DNA of 64,000 nt from Gemella bergeri ATCC 700627 (lineage in GTDB: Bacteria > Bacillota > Bacilli > Staphylococcales > Gemellaceae). Below the pieces are notes generated by a model. It was not told where the DNA came from. It searched no databases and saw nothing but the letters and a program-made list of their open reading frames with translations. The stretch is taken from contig NZ_KI271821.1 of NCBI RefSeq assembly GCF_000469465.1, forward strand, positions 1 to 64,000, in the 5' to 3' direction. The position numbers and the translations under genes were made by a program. This document shows, one piece after another, positions 32,062 to 41,102 of this stretch. Positions within the stretch are counted from its first letter, which is position 1, and every line of letters begins with the position of its first letter.

Positions 32062-33291
32062 ATGGAAAAATTCAGCAATGTTAGGGAAGATTTCCCTATT
32101 TTAAAGCGAAAAATTGGAAATAACAGGTTAGTATTTTTCGATAACGGTGCAACTACACAAAAACCTATTCAGGTAATAGATGCTATAACAAATTATTATA
32201 AAAATTATAACTCAAATATTCATCGTTCGGTTTATACTTTAGGTGATGAATCAGAGAAAATTTATATGGAGTCAAAAGAACTCGTAAAAAATTTTATTAA
32301 TGCTGAAAGTTATGAGGAAATAATCTATACAAGTGGGACTACCGAGGGTTTGAACTTTGTTGCAAGAATGATAGAACAAGAGTTAAACAGTGGGGATGAG
32401 ATTGTTCTTAGCTATATGGAACATCACGCTAATATTGTACCGTGGCAACAACTTGCGAAACGAAAAAATCTTGTATTAAAGTATCTTGAACTGGACGAAA
32501 AAGGTAGAATAAGCATAAATCAACTGCAAGATTATATTACTGCCAAAACTAAGGTTGTTTCTCTTTGTCACGCTTCTAATGTATTAGGCAATATTAATCC
32601 TGTTTACAAAATTGGAGAATTGTTAAAAGATAGAGATATTCATTTTATAGTAGATGCGGCACAATCGGCACCACACTTAACACTTGATGTTCAGAAAATG
32701 AACTGTGATTTTTTGACGTTTAGTGCTCATAAAATGTGCGGACCTACCGGAATAGGGGTGCTTTATGGAAAAAAAGCATTATTAGAAAAATTTGATCCTG
32801 TTGAATTTGGTGGCGGTATGATTGGTATTGTTGAAGAACGTTCTGCGACATGGGCAGTTTTACCGGATAAGTTTGAAGCGGGGACGCCGTTATTAGCACA
32901 AGCTGCCGGTCTTGGTGCTACGATAAAATATTTAACTAATCTTAATTTAGAAAGTATAGAAAAATATACTAAGAAATTAACTAAATACCTCTATGATGAA
33001 CTTTCAAAAATTGAAGATATAGATATATATGGTACTGATGATATTAGTGAAAAAGTATCATTAATTTCATTCAATTTAAGGGGTGTTCATCCACATGATT
33101 TAACGAGTTTCTTAGATGAAAAAGGTATATGTATTCGTGCGGGGCATCAATGTACCCAGTTGTTATTACAAAAATTAGGTGTTTACTCTGTTGCCAGAGT
33201 TAGTTTGTATTTTTATAATACAAAAGAAGAAGTTGATTTCTTTATTAAAACATTAAAAGAAACGAAGGAATTTTTTGATAATGAGTTTTAG
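32062..33291 (+). CDS. sufS: Cysteine desulfurase SufS
   Basis: A 409-residue PLP enzyme that releases sulfur from cysteine as a persulfide. The PLP lysine is Lys224 (TFSAHKMCGPTGIGV), and the catalytic Cys364 lies in RAGHQCTQLL. It is a class II desulfurase, working with SufU encoded by the next, overlapping gene. Confidence 0.96.
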   Translation: MEKFSNVREDFPILKRKIGNNRLVFFDNGATTQKPIQVIDAITNYYKNYNSNIHRSVYTLGDESEKIYMESKELVKNFINAESYEEIIYTSGTTEGLNFVARMIEQELNSGDEIVLSYMEHHANIVPWQQLAKRKNLVLKYLELDEKGRISINQLQDYITAKTKVVSLCHASNVLGNINPVYKIGELLKDRDIHFIVDAAQSAPHLTLDVQKMNCDFLTFSAHKMCGPTGIGVLYGKKALLEKFDPVEFGGGMIGIVEERSATWAVLPDKFEAGTPLLAQAAGLGATIKYLTNLNLESIEKYTKKLTKYLYDELSKIEDIDIYGTDDISEKVSLISFNLRGVHPHDLTSFLDEKGICIRAGHQCTQLLLQKLGVYSVARVSLYFYNTKEEVDFFIKTLKETKEFFDNEF

Positions 33292-33715
33292 TGATTTAAA
33301 AGATTTATATAAACAAGTGATCTTGGATCACAGTAAGCACCCGCGTAATTATGGAGTGATAGAAGATAGTTATAAATTGGAAATGCTCAATCCTTCGTGC
33401 GGTGATAAAATTACCGTCAGTATGTGTATTGAGAACAACATTATAACTGATATTAAATTTATTGGGACAGGTTGTTCTATTTCTCTTGCTTCTGCTTCTA
33501 TGTTAACAGAAGAATTAAAAGGTCTTAGTGTTGAAAAGGCTAATGAAAAAATAAAAGATTTTTTAAATATGATTATGGGGACGGAGTACGATGCCGACAA
33601 TCTTGAAGACAGTATTTCTTTAGAAAATATTTCAAAATTACCGGCACGTGTTAAATGTGCTACACTGGCATGGAAGATTACAGAAAAAATATTAGAAGAA
33701 AATAAAAATAGTTAA
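33281..33715 (+). CDS. sufU: Sulfur-transfer protein SufU
   Basis: A 144-residue zinc-dependent sulfurtransferase that accepts persulfide from SufS. The zinc ligands Cys40, Asp42 (PSCGD), Cys65 (GTGCSIS) and Cys126 (VKCATLAW) are all present, and the insertion typical of SufU rather than IscU is visible. ATG 33281 overlaps the end of sufS by 11 bp; the frame opens 6 bp earlier. Confidence 0.94.
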   Translation: MSFSDLKDLYKQVILDHSKHPRNYGVIEDSYKLEMLNPSCGDKITVSMCIENNIITDIKFIGTGCSISLASASMLTEELKGLSVEKANEKIKDFLNMIMGTEYDADNLEDSISLENISKLPARVKCATLAWKITEKILEENKNS

Positions 33716-33739
33716 AGTGTAGAAAAAGGAGTGAGTGCA

Positions 33740-35137
33740 TTGAGTAAAAACGAAGAAATGTTTACCGATTATCAGTATGGATTTTCTGATGTTGATGTTT
33801 CAATATTTAAAACTGAAAAAGGTTTAACGAAAGAAATAGTTGAAACTATTTCAAAAAGAAAAGAAGAACCGGACTGGATGTTGGACTTTAGGTTGCATGC
33901 TTTGAAAGAATTTTATAGAATGCCAATGCCTACATGGGGTGGAGATTTATCTGAAATTGATTTTGAAGATTTAACCTATTATGTAAAACCATCTGAAAAA
34001 ACAGAACGTTCTTGGGACGAAGTACCAACAGAAATCAAAAATACATTTGAGAAACTTGGTATTCCGGAAGCGGAGCAAAAATATCTTGCCGGCGTATCGG
34101 CACAATATGAATCGGAAGTGGTTTATCACAATATGCACAAAAAATTTGAAGAGTTGGGAATTATTTTTGAAGATACCGATACAGCATTAAAAAATCATGA
34201 AGAAATATTCAAACAATATTTTTCAAAAGCTGTAGATTATAATGATAATAAATTTGCAGCATTAAATTCAGCGGTTTGGTCAGGCGGTTCATTTATTTAT
34301 TGCCCTAAAAATGTTTCTATAGATGCACCGTTGCAGGCGTATTTTAGAATTAATAGTGAAAAGATGGGACAGTTCGAACGTACATTAATTATTATTGAGG
34401 AAAATTCTTCTGTACATTATGTAGAAGGTTGTACAGCACCGACTTATTCTGCAAGTTCATTGCATGCAGCAGTTGTAGAGATATTTATTAAACCTAATGC
34501 ACGTTTTAGATATACAACTATTCAAAACTGGTCAACAAATGTGTATAATTTGGTAACAAAACGTGCTATTGTCGAACAAAACGGAACAATGGAGTGGGTT
34601 GATGGAAATCTCGGGTCCAAGCTAACTATGAAGTATCCGGCATGTGTTCTAGTTGGAGAAGGTGCCAGCGGCAGTACATTGTCGATTGCTATGGCGAGTG
34701 AGGGGCAGGTACTTGATGCAGGTTCTAAGATGATACATTTGGCACCAAGGACATCTTCTACAGTAGTATCTAAATCTATGTCGCGTCGTGGCGGTAAAGT
34801 AAACTATCGTGGTTGGATACATTTTGGTAAAGATTCTGAAGGTTCACGTTCTAATATTGAATGTGATACGCTGATTTTAGATGAGTATTCAACATCAGAT
34901 ACTATTCCGTATAATATTATTCAAAATTCTAATGTATCATTAGAACATGAGGCCAAAGTATCAAAAGTATCAGAGGAGCAACTGTTTTATTTAATGAGTC
35001 GAGGGTTAGATGAAGCACAAGCAACAGAGATGATTGTTATGGGATTTATCGAACCATTTACAAAAGAATTACCTATGGAGTATGCAGTTGAATTAAATAG
35101 ATTAATTTCATTTGAAATGGAAGGCTCAATCGGTTAA
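33740..35137 (+). CDS. sufB: Fe-S cluster assembly protein SufB
   Basis: A 465-residue scaffold on which the cluster is built. It contains [27 protein letters not shown]-like [24 protein letters not shown] and the C-terminal [20 protein letters not shown], all diagnostic for SufB. I start at TTG 33740, which gives the same length as B. subtilis SufB; the GTG at 33731 is part of the AAGGAGTG ribosome-binding site. Last gene of the operon, followed by a strong terminator. Confidence 0.95.
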   Translation: MSKNEEMFTDYQYGFSDVDVSIFKTEKGLTKEIVETISKRKEEPDWMLDFRLHALKEFYRMPMPTWGGDLSEIDFEDLTYYVKPSEKTERSWDEVPTEIKNTFEKLGIPEAEQKYLAGVSAQYESEVVYHNMHKKFEELGIIFEDTDTALKNHEEIFKQYFSKAVDYNDNKFAALNSAVWSGGSFIYCPKNVSIDAPLQAYFRINSEKMGQFERTLIIIEENSSVHYVEGCTAPTYSASSLHAAVVEIFIKPNARFRYTTIQNWSTNVYNLVTKRAIVEQNGTMEWVDGNLGSKLTMKYPACVLVGEGASGSTLSIAMASEGQVLDAGSKMIHLAPRTSSTVVSKSMSRRGGKVNYRGWIHFGKDSEGSRSNIECDTLILDEYSTSDTIPYNIIQNSNVSLEHEAKVSKVSEEQLFYLMSRGLDEAQATEMIVMGFIEPFTKELPMEYAVELNRLISFEMEGSIG

Positions 35138-35258
35138 TAATAAGGTTATATAATAAATTTCAAAGCATTGAAAATATAAAACAAATAAGTTAATTAGGCT
35201 CTATGTTAAATAGAGGAAATAGAGAAAATTATCTTCTAAAAAATGAAAGACTGATGAG

Positions 35259-35295
35259 AGGAATTGTGGATATAAAATCCATAATTTCTTTTTTT
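35259..35295 (+). terminator. Terminator of the suf operon
   Basis: A 13-bp stem with two G-U pairs (35259-35271 with 35277-35289), a 5-nt loop and then six T. Confidence 0.88.
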
Positions 35296-35323
35296 AAAAA
35301 AGAGTGTATAATAAATATAGGAT

Positions 35324-35431
35324 ATGAGAAAATATGATGATTTTGATTTAGATTTAAAAAAAGTAGTTAACGAAAATGAAGGAGATATTTGTACCAATAG
35401 TTGGATTATTTTGTTTTTTAAAATATTGTGA
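35324..35431 (+). CDS. Short ORF with lanthipeptide-leader-like N-terminus
   Basis: A 35-codon ORF starting MRKYDDFDLDLKKV. The K-[FY]-DDFDLD-x-x-KV pattern resembles leaders of class I lanthipeptides such as subtilin (recalled from memory, not searched). The remaining 21 residues hold one Cys, one Thr and one Ser and end in an aromatic/aliphatic run; there is no PQ-type leader cleavage site and no Ser/Thr/Cys-rich core. A TATAAT (35307-35312) lies just upstream, but the Shine-Dalgarno is poor. No lanB, lanC or lanT is nearby. It could be a decayed precursor, a small unrelated peptide or chance. Confidence 0.3.
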   Translation: MRKYDDFDLDLKKVVNENEGDICTNSWIILFFKIL

Positions 35432-35440
35432 TATTATAAT
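35411..35440 (+). promoter_or_regulatory. Promoter of membrane-anchored protein gene
   Basis: TTGTTT (35411-35416), 18 bp and TATAAT (35435-35440), followed by AGGAG (35457-35461). Confidence 0.6.
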
Positions 35441-35465
35441 AATAAACAATGATTTTAGGAGAAAT

Positions 35466-36458
35466 ATGGTTATGAATAAAAATAATAAAGAACAATATAA
35501 TAATGTAAATAATTATTCTGAATACAATCAGGATAATTATCAACATCAAAATTTTAATGATGAAAATTATCAATATGATCAATTTGGGCATTATAACACT
35601 GATTATCAGCATAATAAATTTAACAATCAACAGTCTCAAGAAAATTATACAGGTATACATCAAAATAACTATAATAACTTTAATGAAGAATATTATAGAG
35701 AAAAACCTAAAAAGAAGAAAATGTTAGTTATTTTTATTAGCGTGGTGATAATTTTAGTTTTAGGAGTTGGTGGTATTTTCGGGTATAATTATTTTATAAA
35801 AAATAAAACTATTACTGTTAATATGTCACAATATGAGATTGAATTTGTTCCTTTTGGGACTGATGGAGATGGAAAACCGGAAGTGGATATAAAAAATATA
35901 CCAACAGTAAATACAGATAGCGAAGATGTAAAAAAATTCTTACAAGAACCTACGGTTACTTATAATAAAAATAATAATTTGAAAAATGGAGATAAGGTAG
36001 AAGTAATAATATCATTAAGTAAAACTTCTGCACAGGCAAAACATTTGGAGATTAAAGGGGAGTATAAAAGAACGTTTACTATAAGAGGATTGAATGAAAA
36101 AACTAAAGAAAAAACAATAATTTCAGGAAATAATTCATCATCGAGTGGAAAAATAAAAGAAGAGCCTTTAATTGATACGAAAAAATTGTCAAAAGAACAA
36201 GTAGCTAAATGGGTAAAAGCATGTTATATAGAAAATAACACAGAATTAACAAATGATGATTTTATTGTTGATGTTTCACTTGGAGAGGATAATTTAGTGT
36301 ATGCTGTTTTGAGTGAAAATCCTAAATCATCTAAGTTTAACTCACCTAAAATGCTGGATCATCGATATAGAATAAATGCACATGGGGAACTGGAAATAGG
36401 TTCACGTCTAAAAGATGAGTGGACAATTATCAGTCGTGTATATAAATATATAGAATAG
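35466..36458 (+). CDS. Membrane-anchored protein with Asn/Tyr-rich cytoplasmic tail
   Basis: A 330-residue protein. Residues 1-80 are low complexity, dominated by Asn, Tyr, Gln, Glu and His. A basic stretch and a single transmembrane helix follow (about 86-110, MLVIFISVVIILVLGVGGIF). The external portion has a beta-rich segment with LKNGDKVEVIISLS, a pattern seen in extracellular domains of zinc-ribbon/TcaA-like envelope proteins of Firmicutes. I start at ATG 35466 after AGGAG (35457-35461); ATG 35472 is an alternative, and the open frame extends back to 35376. Function unknown; topology suggests an envelope sensor or cell-wall role. Confidence 0.7.
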   Translation: MVMNKNNKEQYNNVNNYSEYNQDNYQHQNFNDENYQYDQFGHYNTDYQHNKFNNQQSQENYTGIHQNNYNNFNEEYYREKPKKKKMLVIFISVVIILVLGVGGIFGYNYFIKNKTITVNMSQYEIEFVPFGTDGDGKPEVDIKNIPTVNTDSEDVKKFLQEPTVTYNKNNNLKNGDKVEVIISLSKTSAQAKHLEIKGEYKRTFTIRGLNEKTKEKTIISGNNSSSSGKIKEEPLIDTKKLSKEQVAKWVKACYIENNTELTNDDFIVDVSLGEDNLVYAVLSENPKSSKFNSPKMLDHRYRINAHGELEIGSRLKDEWTIISRVYKYIE

Positions 36459-36576
36459 CATAAAAATTTAATAATAAAATAAATAAAGTTGAGAAAATTA
36501 CTCTAAAATATTGTTATCTTCTTACTTATATAGCTATATCGTTATTTTGTAAATTTTTTTAAATAGCACTTGTAAT

Positions 36577-36610
36577 TGTAAGCGATTAGTGAGATAATAA
36601 TTAATATAAT
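36577..36610 (+). promoter_or_regulatory. ackA promoter region with candidate cre site
   Basis: TGTAAGCGATTAGT (36577-36590) matches the CcpA cre consensus TGNAANCGNNNNCN except at one position and resembles the activating cre of B. subtilis ackA. TATAAT lies at 36605-36610 with no good -35, which fits an activator-dependent promoter. An alternative is TTGTAA (36570-36575), 17 bp, GATAAT (36593-36598). Confidence 0.5.
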
Positions 36611-36642
36611 GTAAAACAACAATTAAGAGGAGATAGGCACTT

Positions 36643-37827
36643 ATGACAAAGATATTAGCTATAAATTCGGGGAGTTCATCTCTTAAATTTCAATTATTTG
36701 AAATGCCTGAAGAAAAAGTTATTACCAAAGGATTAGTAGAAAGAATAGGAATTGAAAATAGTATCTTTACTATTGAGTTTAACGGAGAAAAAGATAAACA
36801 AATATTGGATATTCCTAATCATGATACAGCTATAGAAATGTTGCTAGAAAAATTAATATCAAAAGGGATAGTAAAAGATGTTAAAGAAATTGAAGGTGTA
36901 GGACACCGTGTTGTACATGGTGGAGAATTCTACGATTCATCTGTACTGGTAACTGATGAAGAACTAGCCAAAGTTGATTCAATTGAAGATTTAGCACCTT
37001 TGCATAATCCGGCAAATATTAAAGGTGTACGTTCATTCCAAAAAGAATTACCGGGAGTTCCGAATGTGTTAACATTTGATACAGCGTTCCACCAAAGCAT
37101 GCCAAAATCTACTTACATGTATGCAGTACCTAGAGAGTTTTATGAAAAATATGGTGTTCGTAAATATGGTGCTCATGGAACAAGTCATAGATATATTGGA
37201 CAAAAAGTTGCTGAAATTTTAGGTAAAGATCCTAAAGAATTAAAAACTATTTCTTGCCATATAGGAAACGGTGCATCAATCTGTGCTATTAAAAACGGTA
37301 AATCGTTTGATACCTCTATGGGATTCACACCGCTTTCAGGATTGGTTATGGGAACTAGAACAGGGGATATAGATCCGGCGACAATACCTTATATTGCACA
37401 AAAAACCGGTCTTTCATTAGAAGAAATCGTCCATATTTTCAATTTTGAATCAGGACTTAAAGGTGTTTCAGCTATCTCATCTGATTTACGTGATGTAGAA
37501 GTTGCAAGAGATACTGATCCACATGCAGCTGAAGCTATTGATGTATATATTACAAGAATTAAAGAGTATATTGGGGCATATGCAGCAGCAATGAATGGTG
37601 TCGATGCTATCGTCTTTACCGCAGGTGTTGGAGAAAATGCAACTTGGGTGCGTGAAGAAGTTCTTGAGGGCGTATCATTCTTAGGTGTTGAGGTTGATAA
37701 AGAGAAAAACAGCGTACGTGGTAAAGTCGCAGAGATTTCTACACCTAATTCGAAAGTAAAAGCATTTGTTATTCCAACAGATGAAGAAGTAATGATTGCT
37801 AGAGATACTTATAACTTATCTAAATAA
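36643..37827 (+). CDS. ackA: Acetate kinase
   Basis: A 394-residue ASKHA-fold enzyme that makes ATP and acetate from acetyl-phosphate. Signatures are ILAINSGSSSLKFQLF, GHRVVHGGE, CHIGNGASICAI and FTAGVGENATWVRE. The AGGAG ribosome site is clear. It is monocistronic; pta is not in the window. A terminator follows directly. Confidence 0.97.
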   Translation: MTKILAINSGSSSLKFQLFEMPEEKVITKGLVERIGIENSIFTIEFNGEKDKQILDIPNHDTAIEMLLEKLISKGIVKDVKEIEGVGHRVVHGGEFYDSSVLVTDEELAKVDSIEDLAPLHNPANIKGVRSFQKELPGVPNVLTFDTAFHQSMPKSTYMYAVPREFYEKYGVRKYGAHGTSHRYIGQKVAEILGKDPKELKTISCHIGNGASICAIKNGKSFDTSMGFTPLSGLVMGTRTGDIDPATIPYIAQKTGLSLEEIVHIFNFESGLKGVSAISSDLRDVEVARDTDPHAAEAIDVYITRIKEYIGAYAAAMNGVDAIVFTAGVGENATWVREEVLEGVSFLGVEVDKEKNSVRGKVAEISTPNSKVKAFVIPTDEEVMIARDTYNLSK

Positions 37828-37843
37828 ATAGCAATATTTTAGT

Positions 37844-37870
37844 AGGCTGGGGCTTTCACTCCGGCCTTTT
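37844..37870 (+). terminator. Terminator after ackA
   Basis: A GC-rich 7-bp stem AGGCTGG/CCGGCCT (37844-37850 with 37861-37867), one G-U pair, followed by TTT. Confidence 0.75.
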
Positions 37871-37900
37871 AATTTTATAAATATGAAAAGCAGGTGAATT

Positions 37901-39070
37901 GTGTTAGAATATAGTAATGAATTATTTAAAGAAAAATTTAATACAGCTGTTGAAATTCTTAAAATATTTGAAAATAACAACTTTAAAGCATATTTTGTAG
38001 GTGGTTGTGTTAGGGATTATATATTAAAAAAAGAATTTTCGGATATAGATATAACGACCAATGCATTGCCGGAAGAAATAAAAACTATTTTTGATAGGAC
38101 TATTGATACAGGAATCAAGCATGGAACTGTAACAATTTTCCACAAAGGTAATTATTATGAAGTTACAACTTTTAGAACGGAATTAGACTACACTAATCAT
38201 CGTTCTCCGGATAAAGTAGAATTTGTTAGCAGTTTAGAAAAGGATTTAGAACGCCGTGATTTTACAATTAATGCAATGGCACTGGATTCAAGAGGACGAC
38301 TTTATGATTTTCATAATGGGCTTAGCGATTTGAATCATAAAATCATTAGAACTGTAAATTCTCCAAATGAACGTTTTAATGAAGATGCACTTAGAATGTT
38401 ACGTGCATTTCGTTTTTCTTCTAAATTAGAATTTAAAATAGAAGATGAAACTTATAATGCTATTGTTAAAAATAAAGAATTAATTAAATTTGTTTCTATA
38501 GAAAGAGTGGTAGTTGAATTTAAAAAATTATTACAGGAAAAAGGTAATAAAAATGCTTTAGGACAACTTATTAGTAGCAAAATAGGTTGTTATATTCCTT
38601 TTATTAAATTTATAGAAGAGTATACTGATTTTGCTGATTTTACTTTTTCTCAAGCTTTATATTGGTTAATGTATTTTAATAATATAGAGTTATTAGAGTT
38701 AAAGAAATTAAAACTTTCTAATAATGAAATAAAGAAAATTAAAAAATATAAAAAAATAAAATTGGAATTTGACAAAAAAACTCCTCTTGAAGTAATGATT
38801 TATGATTTTGGAAGAGAAGATGTTAAATTCATAGTAGACATATTTAAGATTATGTCAACTGAAAAAATAAAGGACATTTATCTACCTATTTTAAATTTTT
38901 CTGAAATAGAAATAACATCAGAAGAAATAATAAAAATAATAAATAAAAAACCCGGATCATGGATAAAAGAGGTTAGTAGATTAATTGAAGTAAATATTTT
39001 ATTGAATAATTTGCAAAACAATAATAAGGGGATAATAGATTTTCTATTAAAATTAAAGGATAAAATATAG
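37901..39070 (+). CDS. cca: CCA tRNA nucleotidyltransferase
   Basis: A 389-residue class II enzyme that adds or repairs the tRNA 3' CCA. The nucleotidyltransferase motif is FVGGCVRDYILKKEFSDIDI, with the metal-binding D-x-D. ERRDFTINAMA and the RNA-binding NEDALRMLRAFRF helix follow. GTG start after AGGTGA. In B. subtilis cca lies close upstream of the dinG-asnS-dnaD-nth block, and the same is seen here. Confidence 0.95.
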   Translation: MLEYSNELFKEKFNTAVEILKIFENNNFKAYFVGGCVRDYILKKEFSDIDITTNALPEEIKTIFDRTIDTGIKHGTVTIFHKGNYYEVTTFRTELDYTNHRSPDKVEFVSSLEKDLERRDFTINAMALDSRGRLYDFHNGLSDLNHKIIRTVNSPNERFNEDALRMLRAFRFSSKLEFKIEDETYNAIVKNKELIKFVSIERVVVEFKKLLQEKGNKNALGQLISSKIGCYIPFIKFIEEYTDFADFTFSQALYWLMYFNNIELLELKKLKLSNNEIKKIKKYKKIKLEFDKKTPLEVMIYDFGREDVKFIVDIFKIMSTEKIKDIYLPILNFSEIEITSEEIIKIINKKPGSWIKEVSRLIEVNILLNNLQNNNKGIIDFLLKLKDKI

Positions 39071-39112
39071 ATAAATAAAATTTAATTTTATAATGAAAGA
39101 GAGGTGAGTAAT

Positions 39113-40960
39113 TTGAAAAATAATAATTTTTGTATTGTGGATATTGAATTAACGGAAGAAAAAGAAATAATTCAATTTGCTGCAGCAAAATTGGATAGTA
39201 ATTTTGTTGAAGTTGATAGTGTAAACTATTATATAAAACCTGAAACAGGGTTATCCAATTTTGTTGTAGAATTTACAGGAATTACTGATGAGCAACTTAG
39301 TAATAAACCGAAATTCTCTGATATTTCAAATAAAATATATGATTTTATAAAGGATTCTATTTTAATTTGTCATGGTTTAGACTCCGATTATGGAATTTTA
39401 TATAAGCATTTTATTAAAAACGGAATATATTATAAACCGACTAAAATGTTTGATACCGTCAAATTATCACAATTATTCTTCCCAATGGAAAGTAGTTATA
39501 AATTATCTGATTTAGCTAATTCATTAAATCTTTATAATGGAAATAATTATCACAATGCAAAGACGGATGTTATAGTTACATCTAATTTGTTAAAAAAAAT
39601 AACAAAAAAAATATCTTCTCTTGAACAGGAAAATTATAATAAAATATTAAAAATATTAACAGCTGTTAAATCCGATATTATTTGGTTTATAAAATTTAGT
39701 AGAACAAAAAGAAAATTTATGAAAAATAATATAGGGTATATTTTTTATGCCGGAGTGAAATTCAAAAAAGTATATTATTCAAATAAAAACAAAAATATAC
39801 CAGGAAAAATATTTTTCTCTGCAATTCCGGAAGAAGAATATGCCAAAATGTTTAAAATAAAAAACTATGAAATATTAAAAAATAAAAGTTCTTATGTTCC
39901 GCTTAACATATTTTCACTTTTACCCAAGAAAAAGGATAATAATTTAGCCAATCTTAGAATAAAGTTAATTGTTTGGGTATTGGAGACAAGTACCGGCGAT
40001 TTTTCGGAATTAAATCTTTTAAATTCTGAAAAAATATTTTTAGATGAGATTATGGATTATTTATCAAATAGTCATAAATCTTATTATTTTGATATAAGGA
40101 ATAAAAAAGCTCAAATGAGTAAAAATATTATTACAAATTATTGTAATATTTCAAGTATTATTAAAAATATATATTTTAAAAACTATAAGTTGATATTTGA
40201 AAATGCCAATGTGTTAGGAAGAGAATTAAATTCTAAAAATATAAAATTTTATTTTTATAAAAATGTGGTAACAGAGTTAAATGTTGCTATATCACAAAAT
40301 CCTAGCAATAAAAATTTAAAAAATATTCGTGATAATCTGGATAGTTTGGTTAAATTTTTAAATGAAATGTATATTTCAGAAAGTTTGTTTTTATATAATG
40401 ACAGTATTTATTTTATTAAACAGGATATAGGTATACTTAAAGATGAGATAAGTAATAGTAAGTTGAAAATTCCTATAACTAAAAATTTTATTTTAAATTT
40501 GGATAAGGCAATAATAAATACGAAAAATAGTTTTAAATTTGATAATTTTACCCAAGAGAACAGCTTGTACTTAAAGATTGTTAATGACAAAAATATAAAA
40601 TATATAATTAATTCGATTCATACAAAAAAATATTATTATTTAAATATAAAAAACAAATTAAATGTTAGTTACGTTTCCGATAAAAATGAAATATTGTTTA
40701 ATAAAATGCAAGGCAGAATTTTATATATTTTTGAAAGTAATAAATACCGTGACTTATATTTTAGTGAACGTGAGAAAAAATCCTATATAAAATATATTAA
40801 TTTTTCGTCAACAGATAATTTTAGAGATTTATATATTGATCTAAATAAAAATAACCGTTTAATGTATGTTTGCTATGCTACTAAAGATATTTTAGAATAT
40901 AATTGTTATTTAAAAAATATTTTTGATTCTATAGTTGTTTTAAAAAATTTAGAATATTAA
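39113..40960 (+). CDS. dinG: Degenerate DinG-type protein: exonuclease domain intact, helicase decayed
   Basis: A 615-residue protein; Bacilli DinG is about 900. Residues 1-165 are a DEDDh exonuclease with all metal ligands visible: Asp10 and Glu12 (VDIEL), the HGLDSDYGIL block (87-96) and His147/Asp152 (HNAKTD). The C-terminal 450 residues still carry a DinG landmark, VWVLETSTGDFSELNL (about 287-302). However, no Walker A is present, and the DEAH box appears as FENANVLG (Glu363-Asn366). Helicase activity is therefore unlikely. TTG 39113 is chosen over GTG 39104, which lies in the AGAGGTGA ribosome site. Its place before asnS-dnaD-nth identifies it as dinG. Confidence 0.8.
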   Translation: MKNNNFCIVDIELTEEKEIIQFAAAKLDSNFVEVDSVNYYIKPETGLSNFVVEFTGITDEQLSNKPKFSDISNKIYDFIKDSILICHGLDSDYGILYKHFIKNGIYYKPTKMFDTVKLSQLFFPMESSYKLSDLANSLNLYNGNNYHNAKTDVIVTSNLLKKITKKISSLEQENYNKILKILTAVKSDIIWFIKFSRTKRKFMKNNIGYIFYAGVKFKKVYYSNKNKNIPGKIFFSAIPEEEYAKMFKIKNYEILKNKSSYVPLNIFSLLPKKKDNNLANLRIKLIVWVLETSTGDFSELNLLNSEKIFLDEIMDYLSNSHKSYYFDIRNKKAQMSKNIITNYCNISSIIKNIYFKNYKLIFENANVLGRELNSKNIKFYFYKNVVTELNVAISQNPSNKNLKNIRDNLDSLVKFLNEMYISESLFLYNDSIYFIKQDIGILKDEISNSKLKIPITKNFILNLDKAIINTKNSFKFDNFTQENSLYLKIVNDKNIKYIINSIHTKKYYYLNIKNKLNVSYVSDKNEILFNKMQGRILYIFESNKYRDLYFSEREKKSYIKYINFSSTDNFRDLYIDLNKNNRLMYVCYATKDILEYNCYLKNIFDSIVVLKNLEY

Positions 40961-41009
40961 TCATTATATAAATATAGAAGAATTTTGATTTGATATTATT
41001 CCGTTATTA

Positions 41010-41038
41010 TTTAAAAAAATATTATTTTATGTTATAAT
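41010..41038 (+). promoter_or_regulatory. Promoter of asnS-dnaD-nth
   Basis: TATAAT (41033-41038) with a weak TTTAAA (41010-41015) at 17 bp. The leader is only about 60 nt, too short for a T-box. Confidence 0.5.
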
Positions 41039-41102
41039 TTTATTAGTTTTTATAATCAAAGATTGAAATATTTAAAAGTAATTTTTTAAGGAGGAGTTTA
41101 GT

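Noticed and set aside
40961-41102. T-box riboswitch upstream of asnS
   Set aside because: The leader is only about 60 nt after the likely promoter and has no AGGGTGG-type antiterminator sequence.
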